Positions 6,667 to 14,277 of a stretch of 22,070 nucleotides of DNA are shown piece by piece. The position numbers and the translations under genes are program-made. Below the pieces are notes generated by a model. That model saw nothing but the letters and a program-made list of their open reading frames with translations. It was not told the origin of the DNA and ran no database searches. The stretch comes from an uncultured Collinsella sp. (GTDB lineage Bacteria > Actinomycetota > Coriobacteriia > Coriobacteriales > Coriobacteriaceae), in the NCBI GenBank assembly GCA_900551665.1, contig URWW01000030.1, positions 1 to 22,070 of the forward strand, read 5' to 3'. Numbering within the stretch: position 1 is the first letter of the stretch; each line of letters opens with the position of its first letter.

Positions 6667-7728
6667 TTAATAATCGAACTGATGGTAATAGCGACGATAC
6701 TTGAGATTGTGCTTGGTGACCATCTCGTAATGACGGGAGAGGCGGTCAGTGATGCACACGGTAAGGATCCACGGGGAAACGATGACGCGGAAGTCGGGGT
6801 CGAGCCCGGGGATGGCAAATTCCGCGGTGTCGAAAATCACGTAGTCCTCATCGCCGGTCACGCCGGAGCGGAGGAAAGCCTCGACACGGTTGTCGAGCTC
6901 ACGGCACTCATCCTCACCCTTGAACAGGAACACGGGGACGCCGGGCTCCAGGAGCTCGAGAGTGCCATGGAAGAAGTCATGGGACGTGATGTAGCGGGTG
7001 CGCTTCCACTGCATCTCCTCGAGGATGCACATGGAATAAAGAATCGTCTCACCCCAAAGGGCGCCGGAGCCGATCATCATGGTGTAGGGGGCGAGGGCGT
7101 ACTTCTTGGCGAGCTCCTCCGCACGGGGCTCGAAGCGCTTGCGGATGTCGAGCATATCCTTCCAGATATCCTTGGTCTGCTCAAGGAAGAGATCCCACTT
7201 GGGGAAGCAGCCGCGGCGGTTCAGCAGGCGCAGGCCGAAGCAGTCGGCGAGATAGTAGCCCTTCTCGCAGCCGCCGGCACCATGGTCGGAGGCCATGGCG
7301 ACGCAATTCTCGGCGCCCACGGCCCGACCGATGAGGCCCTCGGGCTTGGTCATGGCGAAGACGCGAATGCCCATCTCCTTCATCTTCTTGCAGGCCTCGA
7401 GGACCTCAGGCGTGGTGCCGGACTCGGAGGCGGTGAGGACGACGGAGCGCTCGGTCATGCGCTTGTGACCCATGGCATTCCACTCGGCGGCGTGGATGAG
7501 GTAGACCTCGAGGTCCTTGTCGCCGAACTTGTTCATGAGGTACTCGAGCTGCATGAGCTCGTCCCAGGTACCGCCAACGCCCATCAGGAACACGGCGTCG
7601 TAGCCCTCATCGGCCACGCGGTCGGCAAGGGCGGCCATCTTCTGGCCGGTTTCGTACAGGGCAGCGCCATCCTCAAGATAGCCCTCCTGATCGAAGTGCA
7701 TGATTTCGATTTTCTCAGTTTCTGCCAT
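6667..7728 (-). CDS. SIS-domain sugar-phosphate deglycase/isomerase, FrlB/GfrF-like
   Basis: The 353-aa protein has two SIS (sugar isomerase) halves. The first has FLMGVGGTWDELMQLEY (about residues 47-63) and the phosphosugar loop TASESGTTPEV; the second has MMIGSGALWGETILYS and SHDFFHGTLELLE, ending RRYYHQFDY. This layout resembles FrlB/GfrF, which cleave fructoselysine 6-phosphate to glucose 6-phosphate and lysine. The assignment rests on family resemblance plus its place beside a mannose-type PTS and a second SIS protein, as in gfr loci; another amino-sugar phosphate is possible. Start ATG 7728 has an AGAGAGG-like site about 10 bases upstream. It is preceded by a 98-base gap with two short hairpins after the other SIS gene. 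Confidence 0.75.
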   Translation of the reverse strand: MAETEKIEIMHFDQEGYLEDGAALYETGQKMAALADRVADEGYDAVFLMGVGGTWDELMQLEYLMNKFGDKDLEVYLIHAAEWNAMGHKRMTERSVVLTASESGTTPEVLEACKKMKEMGIRVFAMTKPEGLIGRAVGAENCVAMASDHGAGGCEKGYYLADCFGLRLLNRRGCFPKWDLFLEQTKDIWKDMLDIRKRFEPRAEELAKKYALAPYTMMIGSGALWGETILYSMCILEEMQWKRTRYITSHDFFHGTLELLEPGVPVFLFKGEDECRELDNRVEAFLRSGVTGDEDYVIFDTAEFAIPGLDPDFRVIVSPWILTVCITDRLSRHYEMVTKHNLKYRRYYHQFDY

Positions 7729-7826
7729 GGTTTCTGTCCTCTCTCTTCAATCGTTGAGATACATATCTATGAGCAGCGGGGCGGCCCGCGTTACTCCATG
7801 TGACAGGGACTTCGTCCCCAGATTCA

Positions 7827-8945
7827 TCAGGCGCCGTACGCCTCTTTCGCGCGCTTTTCCAGCTCTCGGATGGAATCCTCATAGCCTTGCGCCTTGGTGG
7901 CAATGCCGTCGCGAAGGGCCCGAACGTACGGATGCATCTCCCCTCTCTCCAACTCCTCCATGAACTTGGCGGCCATGTACTGAAACGGCACCAAGTTCGG
8001 AATTGCGCACATGAGCGGGTTGGATGTAGCCGGAATGACAAGCTCCCCCTCTACGCCCTTGGGGTGGCCGGTGATGATGAAAGCGCCCGCGGTGACGGTG
8101 CGGAACTGAGAGTGGAGCATTGCCAGCCTCTCCGACCCCTCGGGATCGTCGATGAGAAACACCAGGCTGTCCGGTGTCAGTTGCATCTGCGGGCCGTGAA
8201 CGAACTCTTCGCCCTCGGAGTACATCGCAGGGAGCTTGAGGCATTCATTCAGCTTGAGAGCGCCCTCCTCCGCAACTCCAAGATTCGCCCCATTGCCGAC
8301 CACGCAGGCCGGCACATCTCGCGACAGCACGAGGCGCTGGGCCTTCACGAACGAAGCACAGGCATCGAGCGCCTGACGGTGCGCCTCGATCGCGGAGCGC
8401 AGGTTATCCAGTTCAAGTTCGACGCGCGCGTCATCAACACTCTCGACGGCGCGCGCCGCATACAATGCGAAGAGCATGAGGAATTCCACAAGCGCGAGAA
8501 CTCCCATGGTGACGAAATCCACCGATTCGACTCCCACGCCGTAGTCCACGACCAAATCGGAATGGACGGCGATGGGGGCACTGGGGTTGCCGGTGATCGA
8601 GACCGCCCGCTCACCGCGCTTGCGAATGAAATCAAGCGCCGCGATGCTGTTGGTCGAAAAGCCGCTCTGAGAGATAACGACCGTGAAGGCGTTGGCGGGA
8701 AAGATATGCTCGCGGGAGATATAGGACTCGGGGGTCACAACGACCACCTGCATGCCGAGCACATCCTGCATGAAATCACGCGCGCACAGCGCGGAATGAC
8801 GTGAAGAGCCAGATGCCACGATCCTCACGGCGGAGCAACGCTCCGCGGCAAAGAGATCGACGAGCGGACGCACGAGCTCGGCGCCGCGCGTCAAGTTCTC
8901 ACCAAGACGCGAATTGGCAAGTTCGACGTAATCGAGCATCTTCAT
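7827..8945 (-). CDS. SIS-domain GlmS-like deglycase/isomerase, GfrE-like
   Basis: The 372-aa protein resembles the isomerase half of GlmS without the glutaminase domain. First SIS domain: ASGSSRHSALCAR (about 45-57), ISQSGFSTNS (91-100), ESVDFVTMGVLAL. Second SIS domain: VVGNGANLGVAEEGALKLNE and YSEGEEFVHGPQ. Glucoselysine-6-phosphate deglycase GfrE and related AgaS/FrlB enzymes have this form; they split phosphorylated sugar-amine conjugates. It is the first gene of the transport operon and the start ATG 8945 has GGGAG 6 bases upstream. The upstream gap holds a candidate GntR operator. The exact substrate is inferred from context only, and an amino-sugar phosphate isomerase/deaminase role remains possible. 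Confidence 0.75.
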   Translation of the reverse strand: MKMLDYVELANSRLGENLTRGAELVRPLVDLFAAERCSAVRIVASGSSRHSALCARDFMQDVLGMQVVVVTPESYISREHIFPANAFTVVISQSGFSTNSIAALDFIRKRGERAVSITGNPSAPIAVHSDLVVDYGVGVESVDFVTMGVLALVEFLMLFALYAARAVESVDDARVELELDNLRSAIEAHRQALDACASFVKAQRLVLSRDVPACVVGNGANLGVAEEGALKLNECLKLPAMYSEGEEFVHGPQMQLTPDSLVFLIDDPEGSERLAMLHSQFRTVTAGAFIITGHPKGVEGELVIPATSNPLMCAIPNLVPFQYMAAKFMEELERGEMHPYVRALRDGIATKAQGYEDSIRELEKRAKEAYGA

Positions 8946-8960
8946 GTCTTGCTCCCATTC

Positions 8961-9001
8961 CTATATAGGGCTATGGAATTCGATACCACTTACATCTATA
9001 T
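8961..9001 (-). promoter_or_regulatory. Candidate GntR operator region upstream of the SIS-PTS operon
   Basis: The 152-base spacer between the GntR gene and the operon is AT-rich. It contains CGATACCACT (8981-8990), which matches CAATACCACT at 11176-11185 in nine of ten bases. Around it lies an imperfect palindrome TGG-AT...AT-CCA on the minus strand, a palindrome CCTATATAGG (8960-8969) and a TATATA stretch that could be a -10 box. I could not fix a -35 box. Confidence 0.45.
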
Positions 9002-9097
9002 AAGATACGGGTTTTTTAAGACCAGTTGTTTGCCAAACGATAATTTAGGGTGAGCGGTAGCATCCGGCCGGTGAACGTACAGTCGAAAAGAAGGGGG

Positions 9098-9853
9098 TTA
9101 GAAACGGTACGTAAACCCACCTCGCCTGCCGCAGTTGACAGAGCGGGCAAGCTCTATGATTCGCCCGTCAGAATCAAGCGAGAGACATTCGAGCAACAGG
9201 GCGGGACTTCCGACCTCGACTTGAAGCAGGCGCGCGTCATGGGCATCCAGCCGCGCGATACCGAGCTTCTGATGCGCCTCGTCAACAGGGTGCCCGAGCA
9301 TTCCGTATGTCTCATACAGGCTGAAAGCAGTGATATCGAAGGTGTCTATCGTGGGGAACAGGGGCATCGGAACTAGCGTGTTCTCGATGGCGACAGGGGT
9401 GCCGTTGACGCTATTCAGACGACGGACGCAATAAAGCAGGTCATCGGGCTCGATTCCGAACAAACGCCCGAAGTGCTCGCCGGCCGTGCGCTTCGACTTT
9501 GCCAGAACGCGGACCGACGGAGCGAGTCCCTTCAAGCGCATGGACGCGCGAAATCCCGCCGGAACACCGCCAACGCCGGCCTGATCGCCCGGTCGGCTGC
9601 ACACAAATGCGCCTTTGCCCTGTATTCGACGAACGAGCCCCTGCTCCACAAGCCCATCCAAAGCGTTTCTGACCGTGAGCCTAGTGGTGCCGTATATCTT
9701 GGCCAGATCGTTTTCGGAAGGAAGCGCCATGCCCGGAGCATATTCATCACGATTGATGCGATCCAGAAGGTCGTTGCGAACGCGCATGTAGAGCGCCTCG
9801 TGATTCCCATCGGTGCCAGTCGGACGATCGCACTCCCCTATGAATTGAGCCAT
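9098..9853 (-). CDS. GntR-family transcriptional regulator, HutC/UTRA type (downstream copy)
   Basis: The 251-aa protein has an N-terminal GntR winged helix (about residues 18-88: YAPGMALPSENDLAKIYG, TTRLTVRNALDGLVEQG, IQGKGAFV) and a C-terminal UTRA ligand-binding domain (VRRLNSVNGTPVAIENT, SLYETYG, LLLECLSLDSDGRIIE). HutC-type GntR proteins usually repress sugar or amino-sugar genes and are released by a phosphorylated sugar. Its start ATG 9853 follows AAAGG and overlaps the end of the second GntR gene by 16 bases. It lies directly upstream of the SIS-PTS operon, its likely target. Confidence 0.9.
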   Translation of the reverse strand: MAQFIGECDRPTGTDGNHEALYMRVRNDLLDRINRDEYAPGMALPSENDLAKIYGTTRLTVRNALDGLVEQGLVRRIQGKGAFVCSRPGDQAGVGGVPAGFRASMRLKGLAPSVRVLAKSKRTAGEHFGRLFGIEPDDLLYCVRRLNSVNGTPVAIENTLVPMPLFPTIDTFDITAFSLYETYGMLGHPVDEAHQKLGIARLDAHDARLLQVEVGSPALLLECLSLDSDGRIIELARSVNCGRRGGFTYRF

Positions 9854-10605
9854 TCCAACACCTTTCCACTTGCCGAACCGGATCGAGAGTCATCGTTCGC
9901 ATATTGAAAACGATCGGCAAGGTTGACGGCGCGGCAGTACTCGACGACCGAGCCTTCGGAATCCTGGTTAAAACACTGCTCGAAAAACGCCGGCGTGCCG
10001 ACCTCGGCGCCAAGCAAATCGGCCTCGCGTTCGTTCAGCCGGGTGATCGAAAGCCTCTCCACCCCATGGGCCGCCTGAACGCCGTACTCATCGCGAATCA
10101 CGCGGAAAAGGCTGTCGTCCGTGTAATCATATGCATCGATTCCGGGAAACCGAGCATAATCGGTAAACGACGTTTCGATGGCGACCGGAATCTCGTCCGC
10201 AAGACGCACGCGGGACAACTTGAAAACCGTGGATCCGACGGCGACTTTCATCTTCTTCGCCACGAGTTCATTCGCTTCGACAAGCTCTGCACTCAGCAAT
10301 TTCGAGTACGGCACCCTCCCGGCCCTCGTGACGAGATCGCTAAAGCCCCCCGAACGCTGGAAGACATGGGTCAGTTTTTTCGGCAAGACGTACGTGCCCG
10401 ACCCGTGCCTGCTCTCAAGCACGCCCTGAGAACACAGCTGTCTTATTCCGCCTCTCAATGCGGTTCTCGACACGCCCAACCGCGTGCACAGATCGCGCTC
10501 AACGGGCAACCTGCCGCCGAAGCCGACCGAATCGGTCTCGATCAACCATAGAATTCCCTCGATAGCGCGATCTTTGGGTGGCGCAGCACAGGCATCAGCA
10601 CTCAT
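9838..10605 (-). CDS. GntR-family transcriptional regulator, UTRA type (upstream copy)
   Basis: The 255-aa protein has a GntR winged helix (GGRLPVERDLCTRLGVSRTA, then IRQLCSQGVLESRHGSGTYV, about residues 29-70) and a UTRA domain (KLSRVRLADEIPVAIETSF, SLFRVIRDEYG, AFFEQCFNQDSEGSVVEY). ATG 10605 is chosen because it overlaps the stop of the preceding gene by 11 bases, suggesting translational coupling; ATG 10617 and a TTG at 10632 are alternatives. It is a distinct protein, not a duplicate: the two regulators share only family-level similarity. Two UTRA regulators beside two SIS enzymes suggests responses to two related phosphorylated ligands. Confidence 0.88.
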   Translation of the reverse strand: MSADACAAPPKDRAIEGILWLIETDSVGFGGRLPVERDLCTRLGVSRTALRGGIRQLCSQGVLESRHGSGTYVLPKKLTHVFQRSGGFSDLVTRAGRVPYSKLLSAELVEANELVAKKMKVAVGSTVFKLSRVRLADEIPVAIETSFTDYARFPGIDAYDYTDDSLFRVIRDEYGVQAAHGVERLSITRLNEREADLLGAEVGTPAFFEQCFNQDSEGSVVEYCRAVNLADRFQYANDDSRSGSASGKVLEWLNS

Positions 10606-11104
10606 GGCGTGCCGCCGCATCGCGCATGGCAATGAACTCCGACTTCAAATTCACGCCAAATTCCAAAAGCTGCCTATAGACGAGCGAGCTGGTCCGGACC
10701 GGTCTGGTGATAATGGGGATGAGGAGCTCTCCAACCCCTCCGTCAACCCGATTGGAGCTGGTGGTGACTCGAAGCGTAAGACCCGGGCACATGCTGCCAT
10801 CGGCTCCCGCCGCCGCCCTTGAAACCCTTGCGGGGTTTTTGACGATCTGCTTGAAGAGCCCCTTCTTATCTTCCACCTCATGAATATCAAGCGATGCGTC
10901 CTCGATCAGCATCGCGTCGACCACATCACCGTAGTTGAAGATAACCGGCGATGCCCCATGATAGGCCACCGCCCATTTTCCCGAGGAAGAATCCTGGTAG
11001 ACATCGGGCAGAAAGGATAAGGCCGGAGCCTCGAACAACGTCTTCGTAACCGAGAATCCACTCGAGCCGAACAGCGATTGAGGGTCTTTGCGTCGAAATG
11101 CCAT
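10595..11104 (-). CDS. Conserved-looking protein of unknown function, 169 aa
   Basis: The protein begins MAFRRKDPQSLFGSSGF and has no signal peptide or membrane segment. The middle (FNYGDVVDAMLIEDASLDIH, then a CPGLTLRVTT strand and LLIPIITRPVRTSSLVYRQL) recalls the beta-rich domain of DUF4428/SHOCT-type proteins, in which a tyrosine-aspartate-valine strand is followed by a lid and a helix; the match is weak and by eye. ATG 11104 has GAGGAG 5 bases upstream. It is the first gene of an overlapping three-gene unit with the two GntR regulators, and a candidate operator lies about 74 bases before it. A function in sensing or signalling is only a guess from this context. Confidence 0.6.
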   Translation of the reverse strand: MAFRRKDPQSLFGSSGFSVTKTLFEAPALSFLPDVYQDSSSGKWAVAYHGASPVIFNYGDVVDAMLIEDASLDIHEVEDKKGLFKQIVKNPARVSRAAAGADGSMCPGLTLRVTTSSNRVDGGVGELLIPIITRPVRTSSLVYRQLLEFGVNLKSEFIAMRDAAARHEC

Positions 11105-11156
11105 GGATGCTCCTCTACGGAATGTCTCGCAAACGCGCTCACCGCGCGAACCTTAC

Positions 11157-11185
11157 TGTATAAGTTCCCAGAAAGCAATACCACT
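11157..11185 (-). promoter_or_regulatory. Candidate operator and -10 box upstream of the 169-aa/GntR unit
   Basis: CAATACCACT (11176-11185) repeats the motif seen upstream of the SIS-PTS operon, in the same orientation. On the minus strand a TATACA (11157-11162) lies downstream of it and could be the -10 box. This would make the GntR unit self-regulated. Confidence 0.4.
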
Positions 11186-11251
11186 ATTCACTGGAGCCCC
11201 ATTAAATTCGGCACACGACGTCACATTTTATCGGGCTGATCGAAGGGGCGG

Positions 11252-11923
11252 CTAACGAGATGCGGAGAGAGCGAGGATGTCGGCAATTGAATCGACGACC
11301 GCATCGGCGAGCTCTTGAGAGAAGCCGAAACGGTCTTCACGTTTTGCGATCACCGTCAAACCGGCCGCCTTGCCCGCGGCGATGCCCGGCACCGAATCCT
11401 CGACACAGCAACAAGACGTAGCGGGAAGCCCCAACAAGTCGAGCGTGTGGAGATATATCTCGGGATTGGGTTTGCTTTCGAGGAACTGCTCGCCGCTCGC
11501 AACATGCTCGAACGCATCGGACAAACCGCACACCTCGAGCACGTGCATGATGTTGTCCATGGGGGATGACGAAGCGAGCGCCACGCGGACTCCAAGGCCC
11601 TTCAGCTCGGCCACGGTCTCGCGTACGCCGGGGTTGAGCAGTGCGGCATAATCCGCCGGATGCACTGCGGCCCATGCGTCATAGCGCGCCTCAGCCTCCT
11701 CGGGGCTCAAGTCAACGCCCCCCATTGCGAACCAACGAACGAGGTTGCTTTTAAAATCCTTATACGAAGCGCCCACTGCCCGGCAGAGCTCCTCGCGCGG
11801 GACGAATATCCCCTCGGCGGAATACATCTCATCAAGCTGGTCGTAGTAAAACCGCTCGCTGTCGACGATCACGCCATCCATATCGAAGATGACCGCCTGA
11901 TACGGAAAACGACACGAAGCCAT
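11252..11923 (-). CDS. HAD-superfamily phosphatase/phosphoglucomutase, beta-PGM-like
   Basis: The 223-aa protein has all HAD motifs: motif I DMDGVIVDSE (nucleophile Asp14, Asp16), motif II ASSSPM, motif III Lys in ESKPNPEIY, and motif IV VEDSVPGI. The alpha-helical cap between motifs I and II places it in subfamily IA with beta-phosphoglucomutases and sugar phosphatases. It may remove phosphate from a sugar-phosphate by-product of the adjacent pathway; this is inferred from position only. ATG 11923 has a strong GGAGGAG site. It follows the Cof-type HAD gene by 24 bases, so the two are probably one transcript. Confidence 0.88.
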   Translation of the reverse strand: MASCRFPYQAVIFDMDGVIVDSERFYYDQLDEMYSAEGIFVPREELCRAVGASYKDFKSNLVRWFAMGGVDLSPEEAEARYDAWAAVHPADYAALLNPGVRETVAELKGLGVRVALASSSPMDNIMHVLEVCGLSDAFEHVASGEQFLESKPNPEIYLHTLDLLGLPATSCCCVEDSVPGIAAGKAAGLTVIAKREDRFGFSQELADAVVDSIADILALSASR

Positions 11924-11947
11924 GTCCTCTCCTCCCCTTATTCCGAA

Positions 11948-12793
11948 TTAGAAACCATGCCCATAGCACAAGCCCAAAGCGTGAGCGATGCCGTCCTCGT
12001 TGTTGGAGGCGGTCACCATATCGGCAGCCGCCTTGGCCTCGTCCACGGCGTTGCCCATCGCGACGCCCGTGCCAGCCCAGCGAAGCATGGACACGTCGTT
12101 TTGCCCATCGCCGAATGCGATCACCTCGGACGCATCGATGCCGAGCTTGGGCAGTGCGCCCGCGAGCGCCCGACCCTTGTCGATGCCGGGCGCCATGAAC
12201 TCGAAGTAGAAATCAGCGGTGAACATGCCGGACAACGTGTCCGTGAACGGTCCGTACATGGAACGCCAGTGTTTCTGCAGGCACTCGGGCTCCGAGGCGC
12301 ACAGCAGCTTGTCCTGGGGCGTCCCGCACACCTCGAGCAGGTCATCGACCTCGTGAAGCTCGAGATCGCACATGCGGCGCTCGTACTCGACGATGTCGAA
12401 CGGCTCGCCGCGATATGTGATGAGATGCCTGGACCCGCGCTCGACGTACAGGCGCGCACCCTGCGTGATCCACGGAATGACATCGAAGGAGCGCACATGC
12501 TCCACGAGGGAGCGCATGACATCGACCTCGATGGGTTGGTCGTAGAGGACCTCGTTGGTCCCCGCATCCACCACGTGCGCCCCGTTGAAGGAGACGAGCA
12601 GACCGCCATGCGCCTCCAGCCCGAGCTCCGAAGCGATGGCGCGAAGGCCCTGGACCGGCCGGCCCGATGAGAGAATCAGCTTGACACCGGCATCCTGCGC
12701 GTCGAGCAGGGCGCGCTTCGTGCGCGGCGTGATCTTCTTCTCGTCGTTCGTGAGCGTCCCGTCGATATCCAGAGCGATCGCCTTGATTGCCAT
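11948..12793 (-). CDS. Cof-type HAD-IIB sugar phosphatase
   Basis: The 281-aa protein shows Cof/YidA-type HAD-IIB motifs: ALDIDGTLTNDEKKI (Asp9, Asp11), SSGRPVQGLRAI, VSFNGAHVVD, ending with GIDKGRAL, AFGDGQNDVSMLRWAGTGVA and MGNAVDEAK. Such enzymes dephosphorylate sugar phosphates and related metabolites in the cytoplasm. ATG 12793 is chosen over the upstream ATG 12820 because AGAAAGG lies 9 bases before it and the HAD motif then sits at the expected distance. It begins the minus-strand locus, and a promoter with the shared ATACC(A/G)CT motif stands in front. Confidence 0.88.
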   Translation of the reverse strand: MAIKAIALDIDGTLTNDEKKITPRTKRALLDAQDAGVKLILSSGRPVQGLRAIASELGLEAHGGLLVSFNGAHVVDAGTNEVLYDQPIEVDVMRSLVEHVRSFDVIPWITQGARLYVERGSRHLITYRGEPFDIVEYERRMCDLELHEVDDLLEVCGTPQDKLLCASEPECLQKHWRSMYGPFTDTLSGMFTADFYFEFMAPGIDKGRALAGALPKLGIDASEVIAFGDGQNDVSMLRWAGTGVAMGNAVDEAKAAADMVTASNNEDGIAHALGLCYGHGF

Positions 12794-12818
12794 GCGCAAT
12801 AACCTTTCTGGAAGATAC

Positions 12819-12848
12819 ATTATGCTGAAATATCATACCGCTTTACAA
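12819..12848 (-). promoter_or_regulatory. Candidate promoter with embedded operator for the HAD phosphatase pair
   Basis: On the minus strand a TTGTAA -35 box (12843-12848) and a CATAAT -10 box (12819-12824) are spaced by 18 bases. The spacer contains ATACCGCT (12835-12842), a one-base variant of ATACCACT found upstream of two other units in this locus. A repressor here would block polymerase directly. Confidence 0.5.
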
Positions 12849-13298
12849 AACCGGCAGTCACTGCGAAGAACCAGGTCGCAAGTCGGCGCGCGCGAACACG
12901 TCTTTCGCTCGACTATACGGGCCATGGAAGCTCTCTCAGAAAATATCCCTGAATGGTATTAGATTATCTGTAGACGTATATGCGAGACCGAGCGATACCT
13001 CACATTAAAAAAATGCCTTGCACGACCGACGTGGAGCAAGTACAGTTGGCTTGCACCCGAAGTGGCACCGCCACTGTTTTAGCGTAAAAGATGTTTGAGC
13101 CTGACAGTCACGAGTAGCACGAGAGCAGTTTGAGCGTATGAGTCGTTTCACCAACACCATCACAATCAAATTGGGAGATCTGCTATAGGCCATCGGCATT
13201 GCCATGTCGATTTCGCCTACCTGTCGCTCGCCGCACGACGGCCCACCGCCGTGCGCAACGTTGACCTGGCGCCTGCCCGGCGCTGGAAAGGAAGCAGC
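12849..13298. other. Gene-poor spacer, partly AT-richer, with degraded short frames
   Basis: No convincing gene is present. About 12960-13200 is visibly lower in GC than its surroundings. A plus-strand frame ending at TAG 13186-13188 (tail AREQFERMSRFTNTITIKL) reads like a protein C-terminus but is stopped upstream after about 25 codons, so it may be a remnant. A hairpin AGTGGC-ACC-GCCACT (13061-13075) followed by GTTTT could be a plus-strand terminator. On the minus strand a T7 tract (13009-13015) follows a weak stem. TGCTATAGG (13181-13189) is a possible weak promoter for the downstream cluster. Confidence 0.4.
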
Positions 13299-14219
13299 AT
13301 GTTCAGCCCGACCGATCACGAGTTCCACGAGTGGACGCTCGCAGATTTCCTGCAAGAGAATTGCGAACTGCCCCTCGATGGGCGCCTCGCCGCCATCGCC
13401 GACCATCGATGCAGCCCCGCCCTCGCCAAGCGCGCCGTCCTCGATTTCTGTCGTCTCGAAATCGGCTTTTTCCTCCAAAACGACCCGCTCGCCGCAGAGG
13501 CGATGCGTCGCGTCGCGACTATCGACAACGGCCGGACCCCCAGCTCCCCTGACACGGAGGGAGTGCGCGGACACGGTATCGCGTCGGTCTGTTGGAGGCT
13601 CGAGCGGGCCTGGCGGCTGATAGAGACGGATGAAGACGACTGTGCGGAGCTCCACCGTGCGCTCAGGCAAACGACCGAGCAGTTGTACGCCCCGATCGAG
13701 CAAATCGGGGAGTCCGCACGTCGAAGTGCGGCGGGACAATTCCCCTTCTCGTGGATCCCCCGCTACTCGACGAACGCCTGTGCATTCAAGCACTTCGACT
13801 CCGCGCGGCTCAATGCCAACAGCCTGCGTTATTCGGGTCCGAGAGCGGCCATGGACGCGCTCTTCCGATTCGCCACGCTCGACGCCGACGATTTCTACAC
13901 CGTCTGCGCAGCGCTGATCATGGAAAACGGCGGAAGGGCGGCGGCGATGCAAGACGCCTATGCGGCCGCCTACAACAGGCGATGCGGTGACGCCTTCCTG
14001 TTCATCTACGAATGCCTTCCCGAGCTTGTGGACACGGCATCGTATGACCACAGGGCCCGAAACCCCGCACGCCGCGCCCAGGCCATTCGGAGCCTCTTCA
14101 TCAGGCCCCTCGCAGCGCTCTTCGAATGCGGGGCGCTTGGCATCGAGGAAGCGCCACGACGGGCGCCGAGCGTCCTAGAACAGCGGCTGCGCGACAAGCC
14201 GAGGACCACGTCCAGCTAG
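13299..14219 (+). CDS. Protein of unknown function, 306 aa, first gene of the ClpP/VirD4/helicase cluster
   Basis: I do not recognise a family. The protein (MFSPTDHEFHEWTLADFL at the start) looks soluble and mainly helical, with no signal peptide or membrane segment. Possible landmarks are CRLEIGFFLQND, CWRLERAWRLIETDEDD, FPFSWIPRYSTNACAFKHF, RYSGPRAAMDALFRFATLD and a Cys/Tyr-containing LFIYECLPELV near the end. ATG 13299 is chosen because AAAGGA lies 6 bases upstream; the frame is open a little further back without a better site. The gap to clpP is 58 bases and contains a 7-bp hairpin but no T run, so co-transcription is likely. Coding composition is like the host genes. An adaptor, substrate or sensor role in the cluster is speculation. 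Confidence 0.7.
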   Translation: MFSPTDHEFHEWTLADFLQENCELPLDGRLAAIADHRCSPALAKRAVLDFCRLEIGFFLQNDPLAAEAMRRVATIDNGRTPSSPDTEGVRGHGIASVCWRLERAWRLIETDEDDCAELHRALRQTTEQLYAPIEQIGESARRSAAGQFPFSWIPRYSTNACAFKHFDSARLNANSLRYSGPRAAMDALFRFATLDADDFYTVCAALIMENGGRAAAMQDAYAAAYNRRCGDAFLFIYECLPELVDTASYDHRARNPARRAQAIRSLFIRPLAALFECGALGIEEAPRRAPSVLEQRLRDKPRTTSS

Positions 14220-14220
14220 A

Positions 14221-14241
14221 TGGCGGTCTCGAGCACCGCCA
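14221..14241 (+). other. 7-bp hairpin between the 306-aa gene and the clpP-like gene
   Basis: TGGCGGT (14221-14227) and ACCGCCA (14235-14241) are perfect complements around CTCGAGC. No T run follows. It starts one base after the stop codon and may moderate read-through or protect the mRNA end. Confidence 0.45.
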
Positions 14242-14277
14242 CACGAACCGATTACCCTCCTATCGAAAGGAAAACCC

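Noticed and set aside
6631..7803. 390-aa plus-strand open frame
   Set aside because: Antisense to the FrlB-like SIS gene.
13005..14051. 348-aa minus-strand open frame
   Set aside because: Antisense to the 306-aa gene. The plus-strand gene has a ribosome binding site and operon context.
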